Assembly (NCBI GenBank): GCA_003452935.1
Contig: DMMY01000021.1
Location: 1 to 64,000, forward strand
Length of the DNA: 64,000 bases
DNA from: Elusimicrobiota bacterium
GTDB taxonomy: Bacteria > Elusimicrobiota > Elusimicrobia > UBA1565 > UBA9628
Direction of reading: 5' to 3'
The notes under the pieces are model-generated. The model was not told the origin of the DNA, did no database searches, and worked only from the letters and a program-made list of their open reading frames with translations. The position numbers and the translations under genes were made by a program. Shown here piece after piece: positions 1 through 7,818 of this stretch. Each line of letters begins with the position of its first letter. Positions within the stretch are counted from its first letter, which is position 1.

Positions 1-1097
1 CAATGGCTTACGCCGGCGCTGGTCAAATAATTCGTGCTCCAAAGACCAGCCGCGGGCCCATTACTGCCGTAGAAATAATTATTGTAGACGTTCAGCCAGT
101 TGTGAGAGAATTCATTCCCGGCTGTATTTGCAAAGCCGGAAAGGTTGAAGGTGTTGTCGTGGATCTTGAGGTTCCAACTGCTGCCGCTGACAAGCGTGGT
201 TCTTCCCCCATTCAGGGAGATAAAATGGTTGAAGGTGCAATTGTAGATTTCCGAATCCCCTTGAAAGTTGTACGTTTCCAGTACGAACGAGTCCGTATTG
301 CCATGATCCGCGTTGATGGTCGAATTGTATAGCTTGAATCCCTGCAGCCAACCTACGACCGCTTTGATCGCCGTGCCATGATTCGGGTAATTCTCATTTA
401 TGGTTACATTGTATATTTGACAATCAGCTAATGCGGTTAAGGTAATTGCGCCGAGCCTGTCATTAGTTGTGTCCGAAGTTTCTGAAGAACAGTCATCTAT
501 CGTGACATCATGGATGACATCATTGAGCCCCCAAGCAGTAGGCGGAGTCGTGGTAGCGGTATTGTAATCAGGCCAGTTATCCCACCCCGCTAAACTTATC
601 GCATGTCTTTTTATGTGTTGGAGCTTCATGTCATGGATGGTGATGTAATCTCTTCCCTTGACCCGGATTCCTACGGCAAGAGTCTTGTTGCTGCCATCCA
701 GGGTAAAACCGCTTATGTCGTTGTTGCCGTGTTGGATAGGGTTGGCTGCCGCGTCGCCGCTGATATTAATATACCCGGAATTGCTGCCCCCGCCATAAGC
801 GGATGTTATCTTCACCGAGGACGCTCCGGCGCCCTGGATGTTGACGCCCACGGCCAGACTGCATGAGTTGTTGTCGGTGTAATTTCCGGCGTTGATATAG
901 ATCGTGTTGCCCGCGGTCGTGACGCGGCTGCAGGCATTGGAAAGGGTCTTCCATGGAGCGCTTTGGGCGCCGGAATTGGAATCGTTGCCGTTCGGGTCCA
1001 CATAATATGTCGCGGCGGAGGCTAGACGCGCGCTCGCCGCGGCTAAAAATGCAATGCTCAAAATAGCCGTCATGCGGACTGACTCGTTGGAATTCAT
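1..1097 (-). CDS. secreted right-handed beta-helix protein (5' part, runs off left edge)
   Basis: The minus frame is open from an ATG at 1095-1097 through the left edge of the window, giving about 365 residues without a stop. A GGAGG-type ribosome site lies about 13 nt upstream. The N-terminus is a Sec signal peptide (basic start, then ILSIAFLAAASARLASA), followed by YYVDPNGNDSNSG and PWKTL, a start typical of secreted parallel beta-helix (pectin-lyase-fold, NosD/DUF1565-like) proteins. After that come repeated short beta-strand turns rich in Asn, such as IYNVTINEN, LYNSTIN and IYNCTFNHF, the usual look of beta-helix coils. It probably acts outside the cell or on its surface on a polysaccharide, but no catalytic residues can be assigned and the C-terminus is outside the window. 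Confidence 0.85.
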   Translation of the reverse strand, partial: MNSNESVRMTAILSIAFLAAASARLASAATYYVDPNGNDSNSGAQSAPWKTLSNACSRVTTAGNTIYINAGNYTDNNSCSLAVGVNIQGAGASSVKITSAYGGGSNSGYINISGDAAANPIQHGNNDISGFTLDGSNKTLAVGIRVKGRDYITIHDMKLQHIKRHAISLAGWDNWPDYNTATTTPPTAWGLNDVIHDVTIDDCSSETSDTTNDRLGAITLTALADCQIYNVTINENYPNHGTAIKAVVGWLQGFKLYNSTINADHGNTDSFVLETYNFQGDSEIYNCTFNHFISLNGGRTTLVSGSSWNLKIHDNTFNLSGFANTAGNEFSHNWLNVYNNYFYGSNGPAAGLWSTNYLTSAGVSH

Positions 1098-1283
1098 AAA
1101 GTTCCCCTTTCCTCCAACGTCAAGCGCTGCCTGCGTCCTAAGCATAGCCGGGCCGGCTGAATTTGTCCTGCGGAAAGACTGGAGATTTGCTGGAGATTCA
1201 TGGCTCGTCCGGAGACGAAGCCTGCGCGGGGCTTGAAGCGGCATGTAGCCTGATCTTGGGCCTCCGAAGCGGCTACCGTCGCC

Positions 1284-1427
1284 ATGGTGCTGGAGGCCCT
1301 GGCTAAACACGTCCTGGCCTGCGACCAGGGCGGGGTGGATATTCAGAGCGGGCGCCGTATCCGGGTGGAAAACTACGCGGCCGGCGCCGACTCGGCCAAA
1401 AAGGACTTCAGGTTCGGGGTTTTCTGA
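1284..1427 (+). CDS. 47-residue ORF, possible gene remnant
   Basis: A short frame opens at an ATG at 1284 and ends with TGA at 1425-1427. The product begins MVLEALAKHVLACDQGG and ends DFRFGVF. It has protein-like composition and good codon usage for this genome, but no clear ribosome site or promoter of its own. It resembles the last piece of a longer enzyme more than a free-standing gene. I do not recognise the family. It could be a remnant or chance coding in a 460-bp gap. Confidence 0.25.
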   Translation: MVLEALAKHVLACDQGGVDIQSGRRIRVENYAAGADSAKKDFRFGVF

Positions 1428-1479
1428 TTGAGGCAAGACTTTCCGCGTCCCTGTTTTCGTCGGCAGCGTCATTATGAGG

Positions 1480-1485
1480 TATAAT
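1480..1485 (+). promoter_or_regulatory. -10 box TATAAT upstream of the SRPBCC gene
   Basis: A perfect TATAAT lies 72 nt before the start codon at 1558. No convincing -35 hexamer sits 16-18 nt upstream, so this rests on the -10 alone. Confidence 0.35.
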
Positions 1486-1557
1486 TTATCTAGCGTATGC
1501 AGGGTCGGGCGTTGCCTTGGAATGTGGCGAGCCCGGATCTTGGGAGTCTTTTAATTC

Positions 1558-2022
1558 ATGGTAAAACTTAAGGAACGCATTCTTATCAGCGCGCCCCGGG
1601 ACACGGTGCGCGCCTATCTGCAGGACATCGGCAATATCCCGCGCTACGAAAAGAAAGCCGGGACCTTGGCCGTCACCGACAGCGACGCGAAGGGGCACTG
1701 CGTGGCCGCGTCGGGGAAGTTTTTAGGCCTGCCTTGGCGCGGGCAGTTCCGCCTGGAGTTCACGCCCGACGGCGGCTACCGGGCCCATATGACGCGCGGG
1801 CCTCTGAAGGCCATGACCGCCTCTTATCATCTGCGCCCCGTGCCCGGAGGGACCTTGGTGACGCACGAGGAGCATTATCATTTCCCGGTACTCCTTAAGC
1901 CCGTGATGCTTCTGGTCAAGGATTCCCTGCGCCAAACCTTGGAGAAGGAGCTGCGTATCATCAAGGAAGGGGCGGAGTGCCTCAACCGGCGGCTTCAGCT
2001 AGAAGCCATCGAGTCGATCTAG
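1558..2022 (+). CDS. SRPBCC/START-like domain protein
   Basis: This 154-residue soluble protein has the layout of the SRPBCC (Bet v1-like, polyketide cyclase/dehydrase) superfamily: an N-terminal strand ERILISAPRDTVRAYLQDIGNIPRY, several alternating strands, a late strand TLVTHEEHYHF and a long C-terminal helix (about 115-150). Such proteins hold a hydrophobic ligand in a cavity; the ligand here is unknown. No signal peptide or membrane segment is visible. It is monocistronic and converges on the SEC-C gene with an 18-nt gap. The start is supported by the fold beginning at once; there is no obvious Shine-Dalgarno sequence. Confidence 0.7.
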   Translation: MVKLKERILISAPRDTVRAYLQDIGNIPRYEKKAGTLAVTDSDAKGHCVAASGKFLGLPWRGQFRLEFTPDGGYRAHMTRGPLKAMTASYHLRPVPGGTLVTHEEHYHFPVLLKPVMLLVKDSLRQTLEKELRIIKEGAECLNRRLQLEAIESI

Positions 2023-2039
2023 GCATCCGGTCGGTCAAT

Positions 2040-2492
2040 TCAGGCTTTAGTTTGGCAGCACTTCTTGTATTTCTTGCCTGAACCGCAGGGGCAGGGGTCG
2101 TTGCGGCCCACGTCCGGCCCGGTCTTGACGTAGGTTTCCGGCTTGGCGCTTTCCTGGGGCGCCTCATTGAATTTTCCGGACTCGATGGCGTCCTTGTTCT
2201 TCTCGATCCAAGCCTTGACCGCTTCCATGTTCTTTATGTCCACGCCTTCCTTGGCCATGTGGGCGGTCAAGGTTCGCAGCTGCTTGATGAAGGCCGGGTT
2301 TTTCCACATTCTGTAAAACTTGGACATCATGCCCTTGGCCAGGGGAGAGCCCGAGAGTTCCTTGGGGAGTTCCGGCGCGGGGGGCTCGGGGACAGGGGCT
2401 GGTTTGGTCGGGGTCTTTGTGGCGACCTGCTGGTCGGGGGTCGCGGGACTGGACTGCGGTTCTTGTTTTTTAAACGGGTTCCACCAAGCCAT
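2040..2492 (-). CDS. SEC-C zinc-binding motif protein
   Basis: This 150-residue protein ends in a textbook SEC-C motif, GRNDPCPCGSGKKYKKCC (about 129-146), the Cys-rich zinc site found at the end of SecA and of many small proteins. The middle is a low-complexity Pro/Ala stretch (about 12-48) followed by a helical region. The N-terminal MAWWNPFKK may be amphipathic. SEC-C motifs bind zinc and often contact SecB or ribosomes, so a role near translation or export is plausible but inferred. It is too short to be SecA and carries no ATPase motifs. Confidence 0.75.
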   Translation of the reverse strand: MAWWNPFKKQEPQSSPATPDQQVATKTPTKPAPVPEPPAPELPKELSGSPLAKGMMSKFYRMWKNPAFIKQLRTLTAHMAKEGVDIKNMEAVKAWIEKNKDAIESGKFNEAPQESAKPETYVKTGPDVGRNDPCPCGSGKKYKKCCQTKA

Positions 2493-2581
2493 ATGATCGG
2501 CCTCGTTCTTGTTGCGAAAGATACGGAGGTTAGGGGATGCCTTTACCCAGCCTCCGGCGCTTTTTTCGACAGCAAAAAGTA

Positions 2582-2668
2582 CGGAAGGGGAGGGATTCGA
2601 ACCCTCGAGGGGCGTTAACCCCTAACAGTTTTCGAGACTGTCCGTTTCAACCGCTCACGCACCCTTCC
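2582..2668 (-). tRNA. tRNA-Ser (anticodon CGA)
   Basis: Read on the minus strand, the segment folds as a class II tRNA: acceptor arms GGAAGGG and CCCTTCC, an anticodon stem ACAGT/ACTGT enclosing loop CTCGAAA (anticodon CGA, reading UCG), a long variable arm (AGGGGTTAACGCCCCT-type hairpin) and a T arm GAGGG-TTCGAAT-CCCTC. The long variable arm and discriminator G are typical of serine tRNA. The CCA end is not encoded. Confidence 0.93.
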
Positions 2669-3033
2669 AGAATTTAACTTCCATCTATTTTACATTACTT
2701 TTCCTTAAGTCCTCACGACTGCGTCAAAATGCGCGGCCAAGCCGATAAGCCTCAAGTGCGTTACCCGGGCGGCCGGGACTATGGCCCGGGTTGTTGCTCG
2801 TCGGCTTGAGGGGGCTTGAAATTCATTGCATGACGCGGGAGAAATAAATAAAATTTGCACGATCGGAGGTCTGGAAGGCTGCGCGGGCCTATTGCTTCCC
2901 ATTTTCAAGCAAGAATACTCCAAGTCCAGGGAAGAAGACCCTATTTTTAAGGAGCAATGCCCGGAGCTGGCCGAGAAGCCTTGCGACAAGCGACGAATGT
3001 CAGCCGGAAATCCATCAGGGAGGACTTGGATCA
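2669..3033. other. gap without a recognised gene
   Basis: No convincing coding frame is visible in these 365 bases; open frames on both strands have poor composition. The stretch near 2770-2810 contains GC-rich partial palindromes (CCCGGGCGG / CCGGGACTATGGCCCGGG). A GGGAGG ribosome site for the next gene lies at its right end. Confidence 0.4.
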
Positions 3034-3675
3034 ATGACTCAAAAAACGACCGTTTTCATCTTCGCGGCTATCATGATTGGAGCATTGCCAAAATATATCG
3101 AGGCCGCGGATGCCATGGGGGAACCTCTTCCCGCTTCGGTTCAAGAGACTCATCGCAAGCTCTCAAGTCAGCTCTCCCCCAAACAAACGAAAGCCTTAGT
3201 CGCCATATTCCCGGACTTCCGGCTGCTTAAGCTCTGCGCCGGCCGTTTTAGCGGGGGGGATGGAGATGAACTGGTTCTGGGTATCTGGAAGCCAATGGCA
3301 TCCGATAAACGGTGGAAACGCGATGTCCATCGCGTGGGATTGATTCGGAGCGGATCGAGGTGGTCCGTCCACGTGATTGATGACGAGCTTGAAAAGGATA
3401 AGGATATCAGCCGTTCATTTCCGATGAGCTGGCAATACGCCGTCATTGAAAAGGGCTTCGTCGCGGATATGCGCTGCGGCGTGGAATTGGGGAAAGACCC
3501 TGACATCGGCGTGCTGGACGACAAGCCGTTTTTTGATCTCAATGAGAAAGGGTTGCTCAATAATTCGCCGGTCTGTTTTTCGACCAGCGATACCTATAAC
3601 AACTGGGACTGCGTCGTGTATAGTCCCAAGGATAAGCGTTTCCGGCTATGGTTTCAGCAGGCGCATGCCGATTGA
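3034..3675 (+). CDS. exported protein of unknown function
   Basis: This 213-residue product starts with a Sec signal peptide (TVFIFAAIMIGALPKYIEAADA, cleavage near residue 24-26). The mature part has scattered FSGGDGDELVLGIW and PDIGVLD segments and two cysteines near the middle and end, suggesting a periplasmic or surface beta-rich domain with a possible disulphide. The FSGGDGDELVLG segment is reminiscent of FG-GAP-like repeats, but one repeat is not enough for a call. A GGGAGG ribosome site precedes the start. No neighbour suggests a function. Confidence 0.65.
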   Translation: MTQKTTVFIFAAIMIGALPKYIEAADAMGEPLPASVQETHRKLSSQLSPKQTKALVAIFPDFRLLKLCAGRFSGGDGDELVLGIWKPMASDKRWKRDVHRVGLIRSGSRWSVHVIDDELEKDKDISRSFPMSWQYAVIEKGFVADMRCGVELGKDPDIGVLDDKPFFDLNEKGLLNNSPVCFSTSDTYNNWDCVVYSPKDKRFRLWFQQAHAD

Positions 3676-3729
3676 GGCGCAGGCCTGGTTTGTTGCTGGG
3701 ACCAAGCTTCATGCCGCCTTCGCGCGAAA

Positions 3730-3765
3730 CCTGGCGCGGCCTCCCTGGGATGAGGCCGCGCCAGG
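3730..3765. terminator. strong hairpin between convergent genes
   Basis: A perfect 13-bp stem CCTGGCGCGGCCT/AGGCCGCGCCAGG with a 10-nt loop lies between two convergent genes. It lacks a T-tract on either side, so it could be a bidirectional or factor-assisted terminator, or an mRNA-end stabiliser. Confidence 0.5.
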
Positions 3766-3797
3766 AGTTCCCCTGACAGCGGGAACCGAAATCGACG

Positions 3798-4310
3798 TCA
3801 GGGCAGGAGTTCCTGCAGACGGTCGGGATCGTAGGCGCCGAGCCTCTGCCCGGTCGCGTCGCTCAACGCGATTTGGCCGTTATCCAGGGTCCGGGCCCGC
3901 ATGATGACCTCGCCTTTCGCGTCCCGCGCCACCATTCCTTCCTGATCCGGCTCCAAGACCACCGTGGCCTCGAGCTTGCCGTTGCGGAAGCGGTCCACGC
4001 GCAAGCGCTTGGCTGCGGGCGAATAGTTCAGCACCGCCTGATCTTCTCCGGACTGTATGGACTTCACATTTTTGGCCGTCACTGGATTCTTGCCGGTCCA
4101 GAACTCGATGGAATTGAAAATGATCGCGTCTCCCAGCGAGGCTAATTCATAGACCGGCAGGATCACGAGTCCCAGGAATACCCCTTCGTTGACCCACTTG
4201 CCGCCGATGGTCCCGTTCCAGCGGTGCAGCTTTTTCGTCAGATTAAACGGTCCGTAACAGCCCATCACGGTTACGCACGCGCACAGGATTAATGGCAAGA
4301 CTTTTTTCAT
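3798..4310 (-). CDS. DUF3332-like lipoprotein
   Basis: The 170-residue product has a lipoprotein signal with lipobox VMGC at about residue 18. The next segment, YGPFNLTKKLHRWNG followed by WVNEGVFLGLVILPVYELASLGDAIIFNSIEFWTG, matches the pattern of the DUF3332 family (FALTKKL..WN, a membrane stretch, then NSIEFWTG.NPV). The C-terminal half is a beta-rich region. It is probably anchored to an envelope membrane; the function is unknown. An AGGATCAC ribosome site is close to the ATG. It is monocistronic. Confidence 0.75.
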   Translation of the reverse strand: MKKVLPLILCACVTVMGCYGPFNLTKKLHRWNGTIGGKWVNEGVFLGLVILPVYELASLGDAIIFNSIEFWTGKNPVTAKNVKSIQSGEDQAVLNYSPAAKRLRVDRFRNGKLEATVVLEPDQEGMVARDAKGEVIMRARTLDNGQIALSDATGQRLGAYDPDRLQELLP

Positions 4311-4469
4311 GTGATCCTCCGATCATTGGCGATTGTGTGGCGCTGATCCGCCGCGACAAAAATCATAACCAGTGAGGCTCAAAGCCACGTCAAAGGGCCG
4401 AGAAGAGATCGCTCCGGCAGGCACGAAAGGCCGGGATTTTATAAGATAAATAATTACAGGAATAAGGCC

Positions 4470-4865
4470 ATGGGACTGATCCTCGGAACGCTTTTGGGGG
4501 CCGTTGCCGGCGGCGCGGTCGGTTGCGTGCTGGAGTGGGATGCGGTGCTTAAGGCTTACCGGGGCATGCCGACGCTTTGGCATGACTGCGGCCCGTATCT
4601 ATTCATCGCCGTTTGGATGGGGGCGGTGATCGGATTTTGCTCGCGCTTTAGGCGCGAAACGTTCGGCGGTTCTTTTCTCGCGGTGGCGGCGGGCATGGCC
4701 GCGGGCTTCTTCGCCTTGAGCGTGCACCGCCTCGTTTTCGGCCGGCCCTTTGCCGTTCCGGCGGGCTTCGCCTCCTATCCCCTGATATTCCAACTCCTGC
4801 TGGTCCTGGGTGGAGGCATCGCCGCCGGCATGTGGCGTTTCGGGGTGGACAGGCTTATCGATTAG
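4470..4865 (+). CDS. small multi-pass membrane protein
   Basis: The 131-residue protein has four likely transmembrane helices: about 2-20 with glycine zippers (GTLLGAVAGGAVGCVL), 43-60, 70-90 and 105-122. No conserved catalytic motif is visible and I do not recognise the family. It begins at ATG 4470 after an A-rich stretch with a weak AGGAATAAGG ribosome site and ends before a separate promoter for the next gene. Confidence 0.6.
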   Translation: MGLILGTLLGAVAGGAVGCVLEWDAVLKAYRGMPTLWHDCGPYLFIAVWMGAVIGFCSRFRRETFGGSFLAVAAGMAAGFFALSVHRLVFGRPFAVPAGFASYPLIFQLLLVLGGGIAAGMWRFGVDRLID

Positions 4866-4903
4866 TCCTGGTTTTTAGGCTTCGTTCGATATTGGTCGTT
4901 GGC

Positions 4904-4932
4904 TTGTCGAGGCGGTTTCTCACTGCTATACT
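4904..4932 (+). promoter_or_regulatory. sigma70-type promoter for the Ala/Pro/Lys repeat protein
   Basis: A -35 box TTGTCG (4904-4909) and -10 box TATACT (4927-4932) are separated by exactly 17 bp. The start codon at 4956 and its GGAGG ribosome site lie 15-23 nt downstream. Confidence 0.65.
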
Positions 4933-4955
4933 TAAACATCTCCATGGAGGATACA

Positions 4956-5657
4956 ATGAATGAATTTTTCCGCCGCGTCTATGTCTCGTGCGCCGTGATT
5001 TTCATCAGTTTGGCGGCTCAGCTGGCTTGGGCTCAGGGAAATGCCGCGCCTGCTCAGACCGGTCAGCCCGCTGTTGAGAAAGCGGTTGAAGCCGCTGCTA
5101 AGCCCGCGGAGGCCGCAGTCAAGACCCCGGAAGCCGTCGCCAAGCCCGCGGAATCCCCGGTCAAGTCTCCGGAAGCCGCGGCGCAGCCCGCTCAGCCCCA
5201 GGTCCAGCCCGCAGAAGCCCCGGCCAAGCCGGTGGAGATTGCTCCGGCCGCCAAGAAGGAGCCGGAGAAGGCCCTTGCCACCTGCGCCCAGCACCTGACC
5301 CCCTTGGCCGACGGCTATCGGCAGGCCTATGAGCGCATGCGGCAATGGATGCGCGAGATATCGGACCGAACCACGGCTGCCGATGAGAAAGTGAAGAGCA
5401 TCCAGACCAAGATTCAAGATAACGAGGCCACGATCACGAAGCTTAAGGTGGAAGCGCCTAAAGCGAACAAGTCGCGCATCAAGGACCTCTCCAGGGATAA
5501 CAAGCAGCTCTGGAAGGATCTTGAAGCGGCCAAGAAAGAGACCGTGGCGCTGCGCCGATCCGTTTCCAAGACCCTCAACCAAAAGGTCAAAGAGACATCC
5601 GATGAGATCAAGGGCAGACTCGCCGAGGTCCAGAAACGGCTGGCGGCGCAGGAATAG
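4956..5657 (+). CDS. exported Ala/Pro/Lys-rich repeat and coiled-coil protein
   Basis: The chosen ATG is preceded by GGAGG at ideal spacing; an upstream in-frame start at 4899 would overlap the promoter. The 233-residue product has a signal peptide ending in LAAQLAWAQ, then about 80 residues of imperfect repeats of the type AxKPAEA/VKxPEAVA (about 35-110), then a domain with one Cys and a long charged coiled coil (about 150-233) rich in Lys, Glu and Asp. The Ala/Pro/Lys part resembles histone-H1-like or cell-wall-spanning linkers. A periplasmic tether or envelope scaffold is plausible; no enzyme motif is seen. Confidence 0.7.
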   Translation: MNEFFRRVYVSCAVIFISLAAQLAWAQGNAAPAQTGQPAVEKAVEAAAKPAEAAVKTPEAVAKPAESPVKSPEAAAQPAQPQVQPAEAPAKPVEIAPAAKKEPEKALATCAQHLTPLADGYRQAYERMRQWMREISDRTTAADEKVKSIQTKIQDNEATITKLKVEAPKANKSRIKDLSRDNKQLWKDLEAAKKETVALRRSVSKTLNQKVKETSDEIKGRLAEVQKRLAAQE

Positions 5658-5733
5658 CGCCGGTTTCCGGGCCAATGAGTTTTGATCGTTTGCGCCGGGG
5701 GGACTCGGCTTGAAATTTTTAACATCGCGCTAC

Positions 5734-5762
5734 TTGTTTTTTGCACCGGCAGGAACTATACT
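5734..5762 (+). promoter_or_regulatory. promoter giving a nearly leaderless mRNA
   Basis: TTGTTT (5734-5739), a 17-bp spacer and TATACT (5757-5762) form a good promoter. Only 9 nt separate the -10 box from the ATG at 5772, so transcription should begin about 2-3 nt before the start codon. No Shine-Dalgarno sequence is present. Confidence 0.65.
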
Positions 5763-5771
5763 TTGAGTGTC

Positions 5772-6131
5772 ATGCCAGACCGGCCTAAGCGGATATTGAT
5801 CGTGGATGACGAGCCGGACCTTCTTAGGCTCCTGTCGCTTTTTATAGGCAGCAAGGGGTGGGATGTCGTCGCCGTCACCAACGGGCAGGAAGCCCTGGGC
5901 GTCTTTGAGGCCGGGAAGTTCGACGTGCTCTTGGCCGACGTGGATCTTGATGATGAAGTGGACGGCATTTTTGTGGCGAAAACCCTATTGAGTTCGGATC
6001 CCAACCTTAAGATAGTCATGATGAGCGGCAAGCCCCACAACGCGCAAAAGGTCCGGGAGGCGAACTTAGGGGCCTTCATGTCCAAGCCGTTTGAGTTTCC
6101 GCAGATCGGCTCCTTGCTTTGCTTGGGTTAG
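5772..6131 (+). CDS. single-domain response regulator (CheY-like)
   Basis: The 119-residue product is one receiver domain: acidic pair in ILIVDDEPD, phospho-acceptor Asp in VLLADVDLDD, a Ser in IVMMSGK and the conserved Lys in MSKPFE. There is no output domain, so it would pass the phosphate on or act by protein contact. No histidine kinase is adjacent. I placed the start at MPDRPKR because the receiver fold begins there; longer in-frame starts would place the promoter inside the gene. Confidence 0.85.
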   Translation: MPDRPKRILIVDDEPDLLRLLSLFIGSKGWDVVAVTNGQEALGVFEAGKFDVLLADVDLDDEVDGIFVAKTLLSSDPNLKIVMMSGKPHNAQKVREANLGAFMSKPFEFPQIGSLLCLG

Positions 6132-6151
6132 CGGTTTCTTGGCTGGCCCAG

Positions 6152-6188
6152 AAAAAAAGTCGCGCCCCCTAAAGGGCGCGGCTTTTTT
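6152..6188. terminator. Rho-independent terminator (bidirectional)
   Basis: The stem GTCGCGCCC/GGGCGCGGC with loop CCTAAA is flanked by an A run on the left and TTTTTT on the right, so it can end both the CheY-like gene and the convergent repeat-protein gene. Confidence 0.85.
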
Positions 6189-6220
6189 GATTCCGTATAT
6201 TCTAGCTGCGGGCGTCTCGC

Positions 6221-6715
6221 CTACTTGCGCATCCGCTCCCCGCGCTGGTGGCGGCGCTCCCCCTGGCGTTGCATGCGTTGTCCCTGGCGCTGCATTCGTT
6301 CGCCATGCTCCTGCATGCGCTCGCCCTGGCGTTGCATGCGCTCGCCCTTGCGCTCCAGACGCTCGCCGGCCTTCTCGTGGCCAGCGCTCTTGAGTTCCTC
6401 GCCTCGCTGCTCCAGAAGCTCCCCGCGCTGCTCGCGCCGCTCGCCCGATTCCTCCAGGCGTTCCCCGCGGCGCTGGCGCGTTTGGCCGTGTTCGCGGCGG
6501 CGTTCACCCTGACGCTCCAGCTTCCGGCCGCGATGTTCGCCGTGCTCCGTTATGTTCTCCCGCGCCTTTTCATTTCCGGGCACGGCGGGTCGAACCCCGG
6601 GCTCTGCCGGTTGGGTCCCGGACGGCGTCTGCGCCGGCGGATTGCCTTGGCTGGGTTCCTGGGCCCAGACCGGCCCGATCAAGAGAGCGCACGTCAACAA
6701 TAGCAGATGTGTCAT
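6221..6715 (-). CDS. exported Arg/Glu/Gln-rich heptad-repeat protein
   Basis: The start is the ATG at 6713-6715 preceded by GGAGGATAAC. The 164-residue protein has a signal peptide (LLLLTCALLIGPVWAQ), a Pro-rich linker and then about 100 residues of imperfect seven-residue repeats of the type ERMQRQG, ERREQRG, ERLERKG to the end. Arg and Glu alternate, with Gly at nearly every seventh place; a regular long helix or a solenoid of charged turns is possible. The DNA is correspondingly repetitive (GCGCTCGCCCTG-like units). No cysteine or catalytic motif is seen and the function is unknown. Confidence 0.7.
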   Translation of the reverse strand: MTHLLLLTCALLIGPVWAQEPSQGNPPAQTPSGTQPAEPGVRPAVPGNEKARENITEHGEHRGRKLERQGERRREHGQTRQRRGERLEESGERREQRGELLEQRGEELKSAGHEKAGERLERKGERMQRQGERMQEHGERMQRQGQRMQRQGERRHQRGERMRK

Positions 6716-6799
6716 GTTATCCTCCTTAAGACGCACAGTTTAGCGACCTTTCGGGGCTGGCGTCAAGGAGGCGGGGAATAATGGAATGAGGCCTTCGAG

Positions 6800-7090
6800 C
6801 TAGTTGCGCATGGAGCCCAGGTCTTGCGCCATGACGCTTGTGCGCGCGGTGCTATCCGTTTGCACCCGCAGGAGGGGCTCATTGAAGTCGGGCGCTCCGG
6901 AGGTCGGGTCGAGGTTCGGCTCGCCTTTGGAAACGGGCAGCATGGCCGGGGCGTCCACGAAGGGATCGCGTGAGGCGGCCGGCGCGACTTGGCTCTGTTG
7001 CTGCAGGACAATGAGCAGGAGCAGATAGGCAAGGCTCGCTCCAGCCACCACGACCGCGCAACGCGCCCACCACGGCCTGGCTCTTTTCAT
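6800..7090 (-). CDS. small single-pass membrane protein
   Basis: The 96-residue product (ATG at 7088-7090) has a basic N-terminus, one hydrophobic helix (about 10-30, CAVVVAGASLAYLLLLIVL) and a polar, Pro-rich tail outside the membrane. A GAGAG motif just upstream can act as ribosome site. It looks like a small inner-membrane anchored accessory protein; the family is not recognised. Confidence 0.5.
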   Translation of the reverse strand: MKRARPWWARCAVVVAGASLAYLLLLIVLQQQSQVAPAASRDPFVDAPAMLPVSKGEPNLDPTSGAPDFNEPLLRVQTDSTARTSVMAQDLGSMRN

Positions 7091-7180
7091 GACTCTCACT
7101 GCCAAAAGGATAGCCGGAAGGATTTTCGTCGATGTTGCGGGAGGTTAAATTATTGGTAAAGGCAGGCTCGGAGGCTTGGC

Positions 7181-7732
7181 CTAGGCGCCGGCAGAGAGTT
7201 CCATTTCCTCGGCGATGGCGGCTAGAATCTCGAGGATCGCCTCGGCGGGTTCAGGCTCCTTGAGGTAGGGCAACAGCCACTGGATCTCGGCCCCCTCTCC
7301 AAGAATGTCGACATGGGGTTGGGCCAGGAGGCGCTGACGCATGAGCGGTTCAAGGAGTTTTAGTCCAGCCGCCTTTTCATTGCAGCGGGCCAGGAGTCTG
7401 CCGTCGAAGGCTTCGTCCCCGGTGGAGACTCGATCGGGAACGACCATGCCGGCGCGCAGGGACACCGCCTCTTTGGGCCCGATCTCCACGCGCAGGCGCG
7501 AGGGACGCGAAAGCTTCATGGCTATGCGGACCAGGTTCTGGCTTATTTCGATCGCCACTTCGCGGCCGTTGCTCCGGCCTCTGAGGCGGGGCGGGGCGGC
7601 GCAGTAGTCCAGGCCCAGGATGCGGCCCAGGACCGGCCATTGAAGGCCGGGCGTGCTCATTTTGTATTCCCGCCAATAATATAGCCCCGCGGGAATCACG
7701 ACGCAGACGAACACGAGAAAGATTGTCACCAT
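7181..7732 (-). CDS. membrane-anchored hypothetical protein
   Basis: This 183-residue product has one N-terminal transmembrane helix (about 2-20) followed by a cytoplasmic domain with two strands-rich parts (VAIEISQNLVRIAMKL; LRVEIGPKEAV) and a helical C-terminus. A GGGAGG ribosome site precedes the ATG. It is the last gene before the GH13 gene on the same strand, separated from it by 86 bp. No known motif is visible. Confidence 0.6.
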   Translation of the reverse strand: MVTIFLVFVCVVIPAGLYYWREYKMSTPGLQWPVLGRILGLDYCAAPPRLRGRSNGREVAIEISQNLVRIAMKLSRPSRLRVEIGPKEAVSLRAGMVVPDRVSTGDEAFDGRLLARCNEKAAGLKLLEPLMRQRLLAQPHVDILGEGAEIQWLLPYLKEPEPAEAILEILAAIAEEMELSAGA

Positions 7733-7818
7733 GAACTGCGGCCTCCCGGACTATTCGCGTCTATGGGTCTCATTATAGCACATCGAAAAAACGGGCTTTT
7801 GGGATGGATTTTAAAAGT

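Noticed and set aside
1098..1260. Leader of the left-edge beta-helix gene considered as a riboswitch
   Set aside because: Only short GC-rich pairings are visible and none matches a known aptamer; a ribosome site is the only supported element.
5041..5260. Tandem DNA repeat near the Ala/Pro/Lys gene
   Set aside because: The repeats follow the reading frame and are irregular; they are the codons of a low-complexity protein, not a CRISPR or VNTR.
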